From Neocallimastix lanati (nom. inval.) (Eukaryota > Neocallimastigomycota > Neocallimastigomycetes > Neocallimastigales > Neocallimastigaceae): a DNA stretch of 64,000 nucleotides. The position numbers and the translations under genes are program-made. Every line of letters begins with the position of its first letter. Positions within the stretch are counted from its first letter, which is position 1. The notes below the pieces were generated by a model. That model was not told the origin of the DNA and ran no database searches. It saw only the letters and a program-made list of their open reading frames with translations. Location of the stretch: the NCBI GenBank assembly GCA_016946835.1, contig JACVTC010000012.1:265001-329000 (forward strand), in the 5' to 3' direction. Shown in pieces: positions 11,525 to 24,392 of this stretch.

Positions 11525-13920
11525 GGTTATACAAATAATGTTATTATTTTCAGTATTTGCTTAATTAATTTCAATATTATATTGTTTTTTTTTTTTTTAT
11601 TTGATATATAATAATTATTTTGATTGGTTCAAAATAATTATTATTTTATTTTTTTTATTTTATTTTTTTTTTTGTTAAGTATTTATTGGGGAAGAAATAA
11701 AAAATGAAGTTTAATATTTTTATTGGATAATTTATATTCTTACGTATTAATATATTGTTTATTCAAATTAGTTCCATGAATCCATGTATTGCCATTTCAT
11801 TCAATATAATTTATAATATAATTAAAATATTGGTTAATTTATAATTTTTACGTATTAATATGTTGTTTATTTAAATTAATTCAGTGAATCTACGCATTGC
11901 CAATTTATTTAACACTATATATAATGAAATTAAAATATTTATTTATGTATTTAATAATATTCAGCACTATCGTTTAATAAACGCTGACCAATATTCAGCA
12001 CTATCTTTTAATAAACGCTGACCAATATTATGCACTATCTTTTAATATTATTAATTTCACTTATTAAAAGACGTAAAATAATAATAAAAATTTAAATATG
12101 ATTATCAAATAAAAATTAAATATAAATACTAACATAAATAATACAATTAATATTATATATTAATTATATAATTTAATAACAAAAAATAATTGAACAATGA
12201 AAATATTACATATATATATATTAAAAGAATTAAACTATATTGTATTTTAAATAATAAAAAAAAATAAAAAGAAATAAATGAAAATTATTTATTTACAAGT
12301 TTACTATTTACAAGACTTTTTATAATTTAATAAAGAAAATTACTTTTAATGTAATTATTTATTATTAGAAATAATTAAATACATGATTAAGTTAAAGTTT
12401 ATATTAATGAATTAATAATATATGAAAAATGAATATTTTTAATATTTTTTAAAACATTTTCAATAAGTTTTGTTAAAAATAATTGTTGATAATTTGTTTA
12501 TAGTTTTGATTATTATTTATTTATTATTGATTTTTATTAATTATATTTTTATATTAGAGAAATAACAAGAATATTTTAAGGTGGACTTTTGTTTATAATT
12601 AAGGTATAATTTATTATAAAATTTTACTTTGCATGAGCTTTTTCGATTTTAGGTTGGTATCGAAATATTTTTAAGTTTTAATTAATACAGCTTTTTTACT
12701 ATAATTTTTTCTAAAAAGTAGAATTTTGGAGAAGAGTTTAATTTAATTTTATTTTTAAGTTTATGGATGGTTATCCTTTTACTAATTTGATTTAGTTTAG
12801 ATTAGATTAAATTTTTTAATTTTATTAAGAGTTAATTTATAATTTCATTATATTTCAAAAATTTATATAACAGATACATGGTAAAATGATACCTATCCAA
12901 TGATATCATTATAGTTATGCAATGTATCTATAAACAGTTAACAATTTTTAGTACAGTTATTTTATTATATTTTATTATTAATTTCTATATTATAGTTTAA
13001 TTAATTTTTAGTTAGATAGTTTTATAATTAATTAATTAGTGAATTTATATAAACCAAACATGTATCCATGTATCTAATTATTAAATTATAATCATGTATA
13101 AATAAACCATGTACTTGAATCTGTAACGCATTAGCATTACTATTAATGAAATTTATATTAACAAAAATATTTTATTATTAAATAAAAAAAATAATTAAAT
13201 AATAAATTATAAATACTTAGTGAAAACCCAACTTCCTATTAATGGATAGAGTAAATATTATTGTGTTATATTATTTAAGTGTTGAATTATTATTATTTAT
13301 TAAAGAATAATAAAACTTTTTCATAGTAAAACTCTAATATAGAGTTGTTAGACTTTAACAATTTAAGAAATGTTATTTCTGGTATAGTTGCTAGTTATTA
13401 TTACCATGAATAAAACAAATTAAGGAATTGATTCATACTTATTATTAGTATTATTTTATTTTTTTAACATTAAATATATGGAAATTTCCTTATAGATCAA
13501 GAAATTAATAGAATTTCCTGATAATTCTTATGTTTAATTAAATAAAATTTATTTTATTATGTTTTCTCTTTTTACTAAATTCTTCAAATTTTAAGAACTT
13601 TTTGAAACTTTTATTTTTTTATATTTTGATAACTTAAACTATTTAAAAAAAGTATAGATATGGATAAAAATTCTTAATAAAAATGATTCTTTTCTTCTTT
13701 ATTTTTATTTTAATTATTATTTTATAAAAAAATATAATTTTTAATAAAACCTTTTTTTAAATATTAATACTATATAAATCCTTGCTGCTTATAGTACAAT
13801 AAGAAATATTATAAATAAAATAAATAAAAAAAATAAAATAAAACAAAAATGAAAGTTTGTATTAGTGTTTTTTTAAGATATTTATTATAAATTTTTTTAT
13901 AATATTAATAGTTTTATAAT
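11525..13920. other. A+T-rich stretch without a gene
   Basis: No credible ORF. It contains two similar copies of about 125 bp (near 11700-11820 and 11825-11940) sharing cgtattaatat(a/g)ttgttta, and the 34-bp repeat listed separately. It may include the lost 5' LTR of the copia element at 7.6-11.5 kb, but I could not match one. Confidence 0.5.
11955..12045. repeat. 34-bp tandem repeat, about 2.7 copies
   Basis: Units starting aatattcagcactatc and ending aaacgctgacc begin at 11955, 11989 and 12023. The first carries the small palindrome cgtttaataaacg. Confidence 0.85.
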
Positions 13921-13929
13921 CCACTGGAA

Positions 13930-15656
13930 CTTTATCTTGAAATTCTTATTTGACAATACTGAGGTTACTACATGAGTCCATTAGAGCTTTACCCTTGACC
14001 CTTGATAGCATCGATCAATATATCACCCTTAGAAATATCATATTCACTAAGTTCTATATTCTTACTTTCTGAGATGTGGTCAATATTTTTAATTAAAATG
14101 GTTGTGGTACAAACATTGCTAAAATATCAGAAATTTTGGTTTTAATCGTTCATAAATTTAATAGTGTTTAAATCTTCAATAACATAAGGTTTATGGTCAG
14201 AAATCATTTTAATGATTATTATACTCTTGGATCTTTTGATATGGAATTATTATTATTAGTTTTATATTTTACAAGATTGATTAACATTTAATTTAAAGGA
14301 TTATCTTGGTTTTCATTTTGAATAATAATTTCAGGTTCATTTTCATCAATTTCAATACAATCAATAGGAGATTCAGAAGTACTAGCTCATTCCTTATTTT
14401 GAATTTCTTTTTCATTCTCTTTTTCTTTGTTTACTAATGGTAAATGAATTTGAGTTTGAATCGTTTTTAATTTTGATTTTTCTTTTAATTCATTTTCTCT
14501 TTTCTTTCTTAAAACTGATGTGGCCATGAGTTTAGGACTATCTTCAAGACTCCTGTTAATTATTTTTTCCTTTTTTGGGTTCAGAGTCATCATTTTCCTT
14601 ATCTAACTTTCTTTTTATTGTTCCACAAAGATAATCAATAAGTTCTTCTTCTGAATTAGAAACACTAAAAAAGAAAAGAACTCATTTTCGTCTTCAAAAT
14701 AGGGTAACAATATTTGTACTTCTGGTGAATACGTGTCTGATTCATAGTTAATTTGTTCAGGCTCTGCAGTTGATTCTTGATGGAAACAATTTATATTGAT
14801 GATAGGAGTGCTTCTTCTCCCATTTAGTGATTTAAAGATCTATATTCAATATATTACTGACAATTCATATTAATAATCCTTTGTAATTTTGGACAATATG
14901 TTTGGTTATGACTATGTTCTTTACAGAAGAAACTATTATTAATGGCTTAAGCTTTCATTCTTCAGGTAAAGTCTGCTATATCGTCAGTATTTATCAGATT
15001 TTCTGTTTTCATAAAAATTATTTTTACTCTATATGATCTTCTTACAGTAGAACTAGAACTAGAATTACAGTTTTCATTTTCTGGTCTAAGAATTATTCTA
15101 TCATTTTTCTTAGCAACATAGAAAGCTTTTTCTTTAGAAATATCATCCTAGGTTTCTCTATTGTTTTTAAGAGAAACAACATAATATAAGCACTAATTTG
15201 GGCTTTCTTCTTTTTATTCAATTTAAAGAACAATATCTTTTAATAAATTTCTTTACTGTACTTTTTCGTTTCTTCTAATATTTTAAAGCTCGAATATCCC
15301 TGAGAAACTGATTTTGATTCTCTTTAATTCCATAAAACATTTCTAAGGTTTCTACAATTTTGACTATGGAGGGAAAATATTCTGTTTCCTATTCATCATT
15401 GGAATCCTCTTCATCATTGGAGTTGTGATTACCTTTGGCATTCTTCAGATCTTTAATAATTTGCCTTAGTTCTCCTTTAGATGGTTAAGACTCAAGCAAT
15501 AAAAGTTTTCTATGGATTGTTAAAGTCTTGTAAGTCAATCCATAATTGGATATCAGAAGACCAAAATTTAATATCTTGGCTTTTTTTGGTAAGAGGATCA
15601 ATATTCTTTAGTTATTTCTTGAGTTCTTTAAAATTTATTTGTTCATGTTGATTCAT
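13930..15656 (-). pseudogene. Degenerate Ty3/gypsy gag and protease
   Basis: The minus strand from an ATG at 15654-15656 gives MNQHEQINFKELKK followed, past stops, by a gag-like stretch (PLTKKSQDIKFWSSDIQLW). Near 14880-14950 a zinc-knuckle-like segment is seen (SFFCKEHSHNQTYCPKL). Near 13960-14030 there is a retropepsin active-site-like segment (KALMDSCSNLSIV, where intact elements have ALIDSGS). Charged low-complexity sequence lies between (ORF 14387-14593). Multiple stops and frameshifts are present, and the RT and integrase are absent. The assignment rests on the order gag, knuckle, protease. Confidence 0.5.
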
Positions 15657-16601
15657 TCTTGATAAATTTGAAAAATAATATAGATTTAATAATAATAGTT
15701 GATTTAGAAAAGATAATAATTTGATTACTTGAATATACTATTGAAGAAAGATCTTTGGAATTAATCTTAATGTAACGTTTTTTTACACTCAATAGGTCTA
15801 CACTAAGTAAAAATAATTTATTTTTTTAATAAAATATTTCATTATTTTTTTTGAATTATAAATTATTTATTATTATTAATTAGTGGTCATAATATTTCAA
15901 ATTATTTATTAACTAATTAATAAAAGCAGGAAGAAAAAATTTTTATTGATAAATTCACATTTATTAAAACTAATTAATAAAAGCAGGAAGAAAAAAATTT
16001 ATATTGAAAAATTCACATTTATTAATACTATTTCAGAAAACCAAAGTTTGAATTGATGAAAGTTCGAGAAATCGAGATTTCTTTCTAGAATATGAATATT
16101 ATAAAAAAATAAAAAAAAATAATTAATAAAATAGAACTTTCTAGCTTCATTCGATATGGAATTTCCAACAGAAGAAACTCTAGTACTTTCTTCGATAATC
16201 TAGTTGTATTGAACTACGATTATTATAGATTGGAAAGCGTATGAATCGAAGTTCGGCTTGATGGTCATAATGCGTTACCACCAGACTATAGTAACTATTT
16301 TAGTAACTTTAGACTTCGTTATATGGTCCTCTTCCAGGATTCAGATACTAGATAAATCTTAAAGTTAGGCAAAGTTTAGACTTTAAAAAAAAAATAAAAA
16401 TAAAATTAAAAATTTAAAAAATTTAAAAAAAATTAAAGAGTGAATTTTTCTAAGGGCTTATAATAATAGTTTGATAAGAATAATACATGGTATTAATATA
16501 ACATAAGGAAGCGAAAGTACCCAAAAGTACCCAATAGCAATAGAAAGAACCTAGAATATTCTAACCTTTCTTCTCCTCTTGATAAAAACAGTAAGGGTCT
16601 C
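15657..16601. other. Non-coding stretch, possible LTR/leader remnants
   Basis: It includes a direct repeat of about 45 bp (actaattaataaaagcagga at about 15912 and 15970). It also has a less A+T-rich block (about 16040-16370) with no open frame. As it lies upstream of a gypsy gag remnant it could contain that element's leader or LTR; I found no second LTR copy to prove this. Confidence 0.35.
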
Positions 16602-17042
16602 TTGCCTCCAACTTTATTTATGTCATATGGATTTGTATTATCAATATTATATAGAGTCCATTTTGATATTGTTTACTCGCTAATTGAATTCAAAAGGTGT
16701 CCTAAATGTCATTCCTATATTAGAATTCCCTCGAAAGAGAATTTTATAAATTCGGTGAAGAGTAGGATTGATAATTCAAGATATTTTAAAAATAAAAAAA
16801 TAGACCCCAAGAAAATAAATATTTTAGCCTTTTCCGTTAATGGTAATTCAGAGGTATATTCTTATGCTGTTTCTAATTATTTGTATAATTATAATTCTTC
16901 TTTTTCTTTCCTTATCATCATGCTCAATACCACTAAATTATATACAGTATCAAATTACAGATATGAATTTATTATCTCCTCATCATCTAATTTATTTTGT
17001 AAGGACAATCCTTTAGTGAAAGCAATATTTCTGACTATATAA
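16602..17042 (+). CDS. Hypothetical ORF of about 146 aa, probably a remnant
   Basis: I do not recognise this frame. It starts at a TTG, so the true start is uncertain. A CxxC pair (FKRCPKCHSY) is the only motif. The segment before it (FVLSILYRVHFDIVYSLIEF) weakly recalls the region ahead of the zinc cluster in the LINE remnant at 4.9-6.2 kb. It could be another LINE C-terminal scrap. No neighbour supports a function. Confidence 0.25.
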   Translation: MPPTLFMSYGFVLSILYRVHFDIVYSLIEFKRCPKCHSYIRIPSKENFINSVKSRIDNSRYFKNKKIDPKKINILAFSVNGNSEVYSYAVSNYLYNYNSSFSFLIIMLNTTKLYTVSNYRYEFIISSSSNLFCKDNPLVKAIFLTI

Positions 17043-17224
17043 TATTTTAAATTCTTTTTTGTTCAGAAACATCTTTATTATTTATAGATAATTATTGTTT
17101 AAATTTATATATTTATATATAATTTATATATATATATTTTATTATATATATATTTATAAATTTATGTTTTATATAAATATTTTTTATTATTTATGAAAAG
17201 AAATTATTATGATATAAAAATATA

Positions 17225-17440
17225 TATATATGTGTTAATAATATATGAAAATATTTATTTTAAGAATAATTATAATAATTTAAAATACTAAATTATTAAA
17301 CAAAAAATATGTTAATAATATATGAAAATATTTATTATAAGAATAATTGTAATAATTTAAAATACTAAATTATATAATTTATTAAATTAAAAATATATTA
17401 ATAATATGTGAAAATATTTATTTTAAGAAAAATAAATGTA
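17225..17440. repeat. Imperfect tandem repeat, three copies of about 70-90 bp
   Basis: The segment gttaataatatatgaaaata followed by tttatt(t/a)taagaata recurs near 17235, 17308 and 17396. Confidence 0.7.
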
Positions 17441-17740
17441 ATTTAAGTATTAATTAGCTAAAAGAGAAATTAAAACTAAAAATAGTTAAAAAATTTACTT
17501 CTAAAAATATATGAGAAAAAGTATAAAAGAAAATAAATTTAACATAAAAAACGACAGTTCTTTAACTCGTTAAAAAAAAAAAAAAAAGAATATTAATAAA
17601 ATAAATAAAATTAATATTATAAATAAATATTATTTATTTATTTATAATTGGGTGTTACTTCATATAAACTTACAAGTTCATATTTTAATAAATAAAATAG
17701 TAATATTTAAAATATTCTATAATAATAAATCTTTTAACAA

Positions 17741-17930
17741 TTTATATATTTAAAAATTTAAGTTTTATATATATATTTTTTATTACTTATATATTTAAAA
17801 ATTTAAGTTCTATATATATATTTTTTATTATTTATATATTTAAAAATTTAAGTTCTATATATATATTTTTTATTATTTATATATTTAAAAATTTATACTT
17901 AAAAATTTATGTTTTATATATATACATATT
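17741..17930. repeat. Minisatellite, period about 45, four copies
   Basis: Units beginning ttatatatttaaaaatttaa and ending in atttttttatta repeat at about 17741, 17788, 17832 and 17877. Confidence 0.85.
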
Positions 17931-18064
17931 TAGTTTATATTTTTTTTAAAAAAAAAAAATATTTCATCAAATCAACTAATTTTATTGATTTCTTTAATCC
18001 ATGTAATAAATTAAAATTATTTATTTTTATCTTTATTTTAAATTTAAAGTAATAATTTAATTAC

Positions 18065-18095
<31 letters not shown>

Positions 18096-18200
18096 TTATG
18101 TAGATGTAAAAAATTTTTATTTACATTTATATTTCTTAAATAAAATGATAATAATATACGTTTTCATAAAGTAAAATTAATAAAAGTATTTATAAATAAA

Positions 18201-19060
18201 TGACTAAAGAATATTTTTCTGAATCAGACATTAATTTTATTTGTAATAAAATATATAATCCATTTTCTAATGAAATTGTTCATTTCAAGTATACATTGAA
18301 AATCTACTTTCAGAAAATTAGAAAATTTCTTGAATAAAAAAGGAAATCGCCAAATTTTAAACCAGAAGAATTTGTTAAAATGGTTATAAATCATATTAAT
18401 TCACATAAAGTGGCAGCAAATACTCATGTTGGAATTCTAGCGGCTCAGTCAATTGGAGAACCGGTCACTCAATTAGCTTTGAGTTGTTTTCATAAACTTG
18501 CAGGCGATGATACGATTAATGGTTTAAAAGAGTTGGTGTAAGTTAACTTATAATAAAACTGAGTTAAGTGTAGACGAATTTTATTTAAAACCAGAAATTA
18601 TGATGAAGATTCAAAAGATAGAATTTTTAAATAGTTTTAAATATATAAATTTAAAAGATATTGTATTAGATATTGTTTATGACGGTTTTAATTTACGTTT
18701 TTATCTTATTCCCATACCGTTTTTGCCATTAGACTTCATCCTCTCATCATACACCAAGCTATTAAACAATATTTAAAAGATTCTAATAGCATTCTTGGAA
18801 AGTGAGATTCTTCATTTAATCTTTAGAATCTTTATATTGAATTTAAAAGCCCAGCTTCAAAAATATTAGACTAGTTAGATAGTAATGGTATAGAATATGT
18901 TGTTGAAGAAGATATATTATGTGCTTATAAAGTAAAAGAAAATTGTCCTAATAACATAATATACTTGGAAAGTGATGATGAATACGATGATAAATATGTT
19001 TTAAGTGATAACGAACAGAATAAAAATGAATGAAAAAATGAAGAAAAATATCATACCGAA
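18201..19060 (+). pseudogene. RNA polymerase largest-subunit-like fragment, broken
   Basis: From an ATG at 18201 several frames with stops can be read. One segment (18415-18500) contains THVGILAAQSIGEPVTQLAL, closely matching the near-universal GxLAAQSIGEPxTQMTL block preceding the trigger loop of eukaryotic and large-DNA-virus RNA polymerase largest subunits. It is followed by CFHKLAGDD...LKELV where relatives have TFHFAG...PRLKEI. Further pieces keep some order (HPLIIHQAIKQYLKDSNSI; EYVVEEDILCAYKVKENCP). In-frame TAA, TGA and TAG codons and frame changes are present and the rest of the subunit is missing. It could be a decayed paralogue, a retrocopy or an endogenised large-DNA-virus gene; I cannot decide. 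Confidence 0.5.
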
Positions 19061-19347
19061 ATTAATAAGAAAATTTATATTTACTACCATTAAAAATAAA
19101 TAAATATATAACTACATTATAAGTATAAATTTTATTAATAAATAGTTTAAATATTTAATATTTTTATTTTTTGTTGATACAGAATAATAAATATATGATA
19201 ATAAATTTGGCATAGGGATTAAATTATTATAAATAATTATGGAAAATAATTTTGAAAATTTATCATTTTTATTAATAAAAAAAATTTATTCTTTATAATC
19301 AGACTCTTTTATTATGAAAAATTATTATATAAAATTACACTTTAAAA

Positions 19348-19584
19348 ATGGAAAAAGTTGAACAAAATACGGAAAATTTTTATAAAGAAATAAATGGTGA
19401 TTGTAATATTGAAAAATTAAAAAATATTGCTAATGAAAAAATATTTTTATACGAGACTTTATTAAGTATAATAAAGTTTTCCTATATTAAAGTAATAAAT
19501 ATTAATTTACTTTCATTAATGGTTAAATTAAATAAAAAAAATATATATAAATTAATTTCTAATAAGAAATACAATAAAAACTAG
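19348..19584 (+). CDS. Small hypothetical ORF (78 aa)
   Basis: Begins MEKVEQNTENFYKEINGDCN, a Lys/Asn/Ile-rich frame ending just before the SINE-like insertion. No motif is recognised. The composition is what A+T-rich DNA gives by chance, but the ATG and the acidic, non-repetitive N-terminus keep it possible. It lies about 290 bp downstream of the polymerase-like fragment on the same strand and might be part of that decayed locus. Confidence 0.25.
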   Translation: MEKVEQNTENFYKEINGDCNIEKLKNIANEKIFLYETLLSIIKFSYIKVININLLSLMVKLNKKNIYKLISNKKYNKN

Positions 19585-19590
19585 ATTAAT

Positions 19591-19775
19591 ACATAAATTT
19601 ATACTTTCCTTTGAGGATCGCGTAGGGTGCTTCTATATGGAGTTTCTTTGTTTCTTTGCTTATGGGAAGTTGAGAGCGCTGACGCAGTACTGGTATGGCA
19701 GTTAATCATATCATAACATATGTGGGAGACAAATGTCTTTAGTCTATAAAAAAAAAAAAAAAAACATAAATTTAT
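19591..19775 (+). mobile_element. SINE-like retroposed short sequence with poly(A) and TSD
   Basis: A block of about 145 bp (19603-19747) that is far less A+T-rich than its surroundings, followed by about 16 A (19748-19763). It is flanked by the exact 12-bp direct repeat acataaatttat (19591-19602 and 19764-19775). It contains several small stems (gcg/cgc around 19678, actg/cagt around 19690, gac/gtc near its end), suggesting a structured RNA source. It does not look like a tRNA, 5S or a spliceosomal RNA that I recognise, and I see no clear A/B box. Confidence 0.7.
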
Positions 19776-20026
19776 GCTTTTACTACATTTCTTAATTAAA
19801 ATAAATTTATTATTAATTAGAATTTTTATTTCTATTTGATTTCATTATAGTATTTTTATTTATCATTTTTTTTATTTAATCTTTAACCAATAAAGTCATA
19901 TTAATTTGATAATAATAATATTTATTTATATATATATACACTACTTTTTTTTTTTTATATATATTAATTCTTATTCTTATTTCTTATTCTTACAAATTAA
20001 TTGATTAATTTATATATTTATATGAA

Positions 20027-20059
<33 letters not shown>

Positions 20060-20078
20060 GTAAAAACTTTAATGAAAA

Positions 20079-21117
20079 TTATAAATACATAAATTCAGAT
20101 AATCTTAGCCACATAATTAGTATTTTATAAATTGGGGATAATCCTTTTTCATTTTTATTAATTTTTTCATGTGGAATAATTATTGTCCATTGTAAATTTT
20201 TAAGTGTTTCCATTTCATAGTCAGGAATAGTTTCATTTGTCCAAAACCAAGCATAATTTGTTCTATAAAAATGAATTGGAAGAATGGACTTATTCCCTTC
20301 TAATATAAATACTTTATTATCTTTTCGGTTTACTAAATTATGATTCTTTAATTCTTCATAATTTTCTGGTGATAATTCATTAACAATACCCATAGTATTA
20401 TTAATTTCATTTTTCCTTTTTCTTTCGTAAGTTGTAATTATTGCATTTTTTGCAATACTTAATCTTGTTGAATAATTATCATTTCCGCTTGTAGATTTAT
20501 GAATTCCAACTACATGTAATGAATTGTTAATTAGTGGAGATCCAGAAGATGCAAAATAGGTGGAGCAATTATGAACAATATTACATCCTGATATAGATTT
20601 AATTATTCCGATTGAAGCCGATAATTTTTGTATATTTTCATTTTCTTGTAAGTTTTTATCTTTTGGTTCATTAGCTGGATATTGAATAACCATGATAGGG
20701 TCAGTTATTACACATTCTCTATCATCTGCAGTAAGGAAATACGGAGTAATTCTATTAAAAACTTCATTTTTTAATTCAATAAAAGTAACATCAATAAATT
20801 CATCAGTAAAAATAAACTTTATATCATTTGATTTTATTGAAATATTTTCTTTTCTTTCTTCAAAATATATTTCAAAATTTTGACTTTCTCCATTTATTAC
20901 ATGATTATTTGTCATTAATCCATATATTATTATGTCATTATATTGAAGTTTAACAAAGAAACCAGTTCCAAACATTTTTTTTCCATGTTTAATAAGTTTT
21001 ATAATACATACAGATTTATTTGAAATATCTTTGATATCATCAAAACTTGGAATTGGTTGTAAAACTTTTTTTGGATCATTTTCATTATATATATAATTCT
21101 CATCAATACTTTTATTT
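20079..21117 (-). other. Last exon of gene B: trypsin-like serine protease module
   Basis: The chymotrypsin-fold triad is visible: His in GLMTNNHVING (about residue 1812), Asp in EFIDVTFIEL (about 1849) and Ser in TYFASSGSPLINN (about 1931). The SGSP motif corresponds to GNSGG/SP of DegP-like and other non-digestive family members, and LHVVGIHKS follows at the usual distance. The intron before it is phase 2 (exon ends AAAAA, donor GTAAGT; acceptor TAG at 21118-21120), the only non-phase-1 module junction in the gene. This suggests that the protease, or the ankyrin-protease pair, was joined separately. A C-terminal extension of about 100 residues after the protease core is unrecognised. Confidence 0.8.
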
Positions 21118-21323
21118 CTATATTAATTATATTATGGAATTATTTAATAATTATATTTATATAATTATTAATTTATAAAATTAAAGTTTTTTATTAATCA
21201 AATTTCAAAGATATATATAATTATTGAAAAGTATATATATATATATATAAAATATGTATATGTATTTTAATTATAAAGTAATTATTTCGAATAAAATGAA
21301 TTTTAATTTTTAAATTTAAATAT

Positions 21324-21359
<36 letters not shown>

Positions 21360-24349
21360 TTTTAAATATATATATATAAAAGATGTAGTTTATAAATTTA
21401 AATAAATATCAAGACTTACTTTTTTGTTATTGGTTTTCCGTTTTCTTCATGGTAAATTTCTTTTTGATTTAATCCTTTATTACCAGAATCATTATCAAAG
21501 GATTCATCATCATCATATGTAATATTTAATGTTGAATTTTTTATTTCATCTTCATTTATAATATTTTTTTCTCTTAATAAATTTAGAATTTTACTATTAT
21601 TAAGATATTCAGCAAAAGCTTTTGCAATGATTAATGGAGTATTTTTGATTTTATCTTTAACATTAATATTGTCATTTTTTTCGATTAATTTAGAAATAAC
21701 CTCTTCTTTAATAAAATAACATGCAACCAGTAATGGTGACATATTATATTCCCCTTTATAATTAATATCTGCATTATTATCAATAAGTTTTTCAAATATA
21801 TTTATGCTATTTTTATTTACTAATTTGGATGCCATAATTAATAGAGAATTTTGATATTTATTTTTTATGTTAATATCTGTACCATATTCAAATATTTCAT
21901 TTATTGTATTAACATTATTATTTTTACATGCATCTATTAAAATTTTACATTCATAATCAAATAGTATATTCTCTATATTCTTGTAATCTTCATTTTTAGC
22001 AATATACTTGTTGATTTTTTTTAATTCATTCTTTTCAATTTTAACGCCTTTTTCTAATATATATTTTACAACATTTTCCATCTTGTTTTTACAAGCAATG
22101 TATAATGGTGTTTTATTATTTTTTGCTATTTTTATATTTAAATCTGCACCCTTATCAATTAAATATTTAATTATAGGGAATTTTTGCTTATATAATGCAC
22201 AAATTAAAGGAGTTTCACCTTTATTGTTTTTTACATTTATTGTCGCATTATTTTCTACTAAATATTTTACTATTGGAAGATCACAATATTGAACTGCAAT
22301 TAATAATGGTGTATTGCCAGCATTATCGCTTACATTTAATTCTGATCCATTGTCAACTAAATATTTTATTACAGAATAGTAATTTTTTGTGCATTCTGTT
22401 ATTAAAATATCATTTAAATTTTTTCCATTGTCGATTAATTTTTTAATAGAGTCCATTTCTTTATTTTCTTCTATTTTTTTTTCCATTAATTTGTCTATTT
22501 TTTCTTTAAGTTCACTTTCATTTTTATAAATTATTTTAATATTTTCATTATATTTAATAAATAACTCAATTAATTCATTCATTATCCCAAAAATATTATC
22601 AATATCAGTTTCATTTATTTCTAATGTAATATTGTTTTTATGAGCATATTCTATTAACTTTTCTGCCATATTTAAATCATTATAATACCTAATTGCGATT
22701 AAAAATGGATAATATCCATAATTATTTTTCTCATTTAAATTTAATTTAATATCATTTTCATTCGCATATTGAATAATTAATTTAACTATTTCATTATTGT
22801 TTTTTAACAACGCTAGTAAAATTGGATAATTTCCATCTTTATATTTTTCATTTAAATTTAATTTATTATTTTTATCTTTTTCAGTTTCTATAATTGATTT
22901 AATTTCATCTATATTATTATTTTCTATTGAATTTTTAAATTTAATTTTTATTTTTTCTTCTATTTCTTTTTTAGGCTCAATATAATTTATTTCCTTTTCT
23001 TTATATGTTTGATAAAATGTACGTCCATCTTCAATTTTAAAAAGTGTTGCAATAGCCCAATATCCTGCTTCTGAATCTATCACCTTTATATAATCTCTAA
23101 CTCCATTAAAAATTTTTCCAATTTTTGCACTATGCTTTCTTAATGGATGCCAATATGCAGAAAGTATATCTGTATTTTTATTAGTAAATATACTAATAAA
23201 AATACCTGATCCTGAATTTGTTTTTCCTGTAAAAGTCCAATTATCATTAGGGTCATATATAAAATCTGTCTTACTTATAATTTCATTTTTGAAAATTTCC
23301 ACTGCTTTTTCTATGGTATATATTTTTATATTATCTTTTTCATTATTTTAAAATATATATAAATATTATATTAAAAAAATTAGTTTTATTAAAATTAAAA
23401 ATATATATTATATTAATTAATATTTAAAACCATACCATTATTATCTGTTTGATATATTCTTAAATAACATCCAACAATAAATTCATTCATTAGAGGTTCA
23501 TTATTATTAATATTTACAGAAATATTTTCTGTTGTTGTGTATAATCCGTGAACTTTAATTAATTTCGATGAACCTATGAAAGTCATAATATTAGAAATAT
23601 TAAATTTTTAATTAATATATATATATATATTTAATTAAAAATTGTATAAATTACAAACATAATATATATTAAATTTTTAAATAAAATACTTTTTATATTA
23701 TAAGATCTGTAATCATTTTTTTTTCTCACTGCAAAAACATAACTAATGTATGGATTCCCAAAATCTTTTTTATTTTTATTTTCAATATAATCTAATGTTA
23801 ATTCAAACGTATTATTATTTTTTGATTCAACAGTAAAATTCCTTTAATGAATTATAATTATATATTATTTTTATGTATATATATAAATTAATATTTTTAT
23901 AATAAAATGGCAGTTTTAAATTTTAATAAAAAAAAAAAAAAAAAAAATTAATATATATAAATACCAATCATAACATCCAAGATTAAAATCATTATCTGAT
24001 ATGCTTTTATTATTTAAATTTAAACTATATTCAAAGAAACTTTCTGCATATAAAGCAATTCCATAATCATTTATTATATGATTTCTTATTATATTAATAT
24101 AATTTTCTTAAATAAAAAATAAAAAAATTATATAAAATTAATATAATTTCATTTAAAATTTTAGAAAAAATAAATTTTATTTTATGTATTAATAAAATAT
24201 AATACCATATGAAAAATCTTGGGTTATTTTATTATATAATTAATAAAAAAATATTATTTTATTATAATTAGTTTATATAAATTAATAAATAAATTATAAA
24301 TATAATTTTTTATTATCAATATTTTAATATAAATAAAATCTATTTTAGT

Positions 24350-24392
<43 letters not shown>

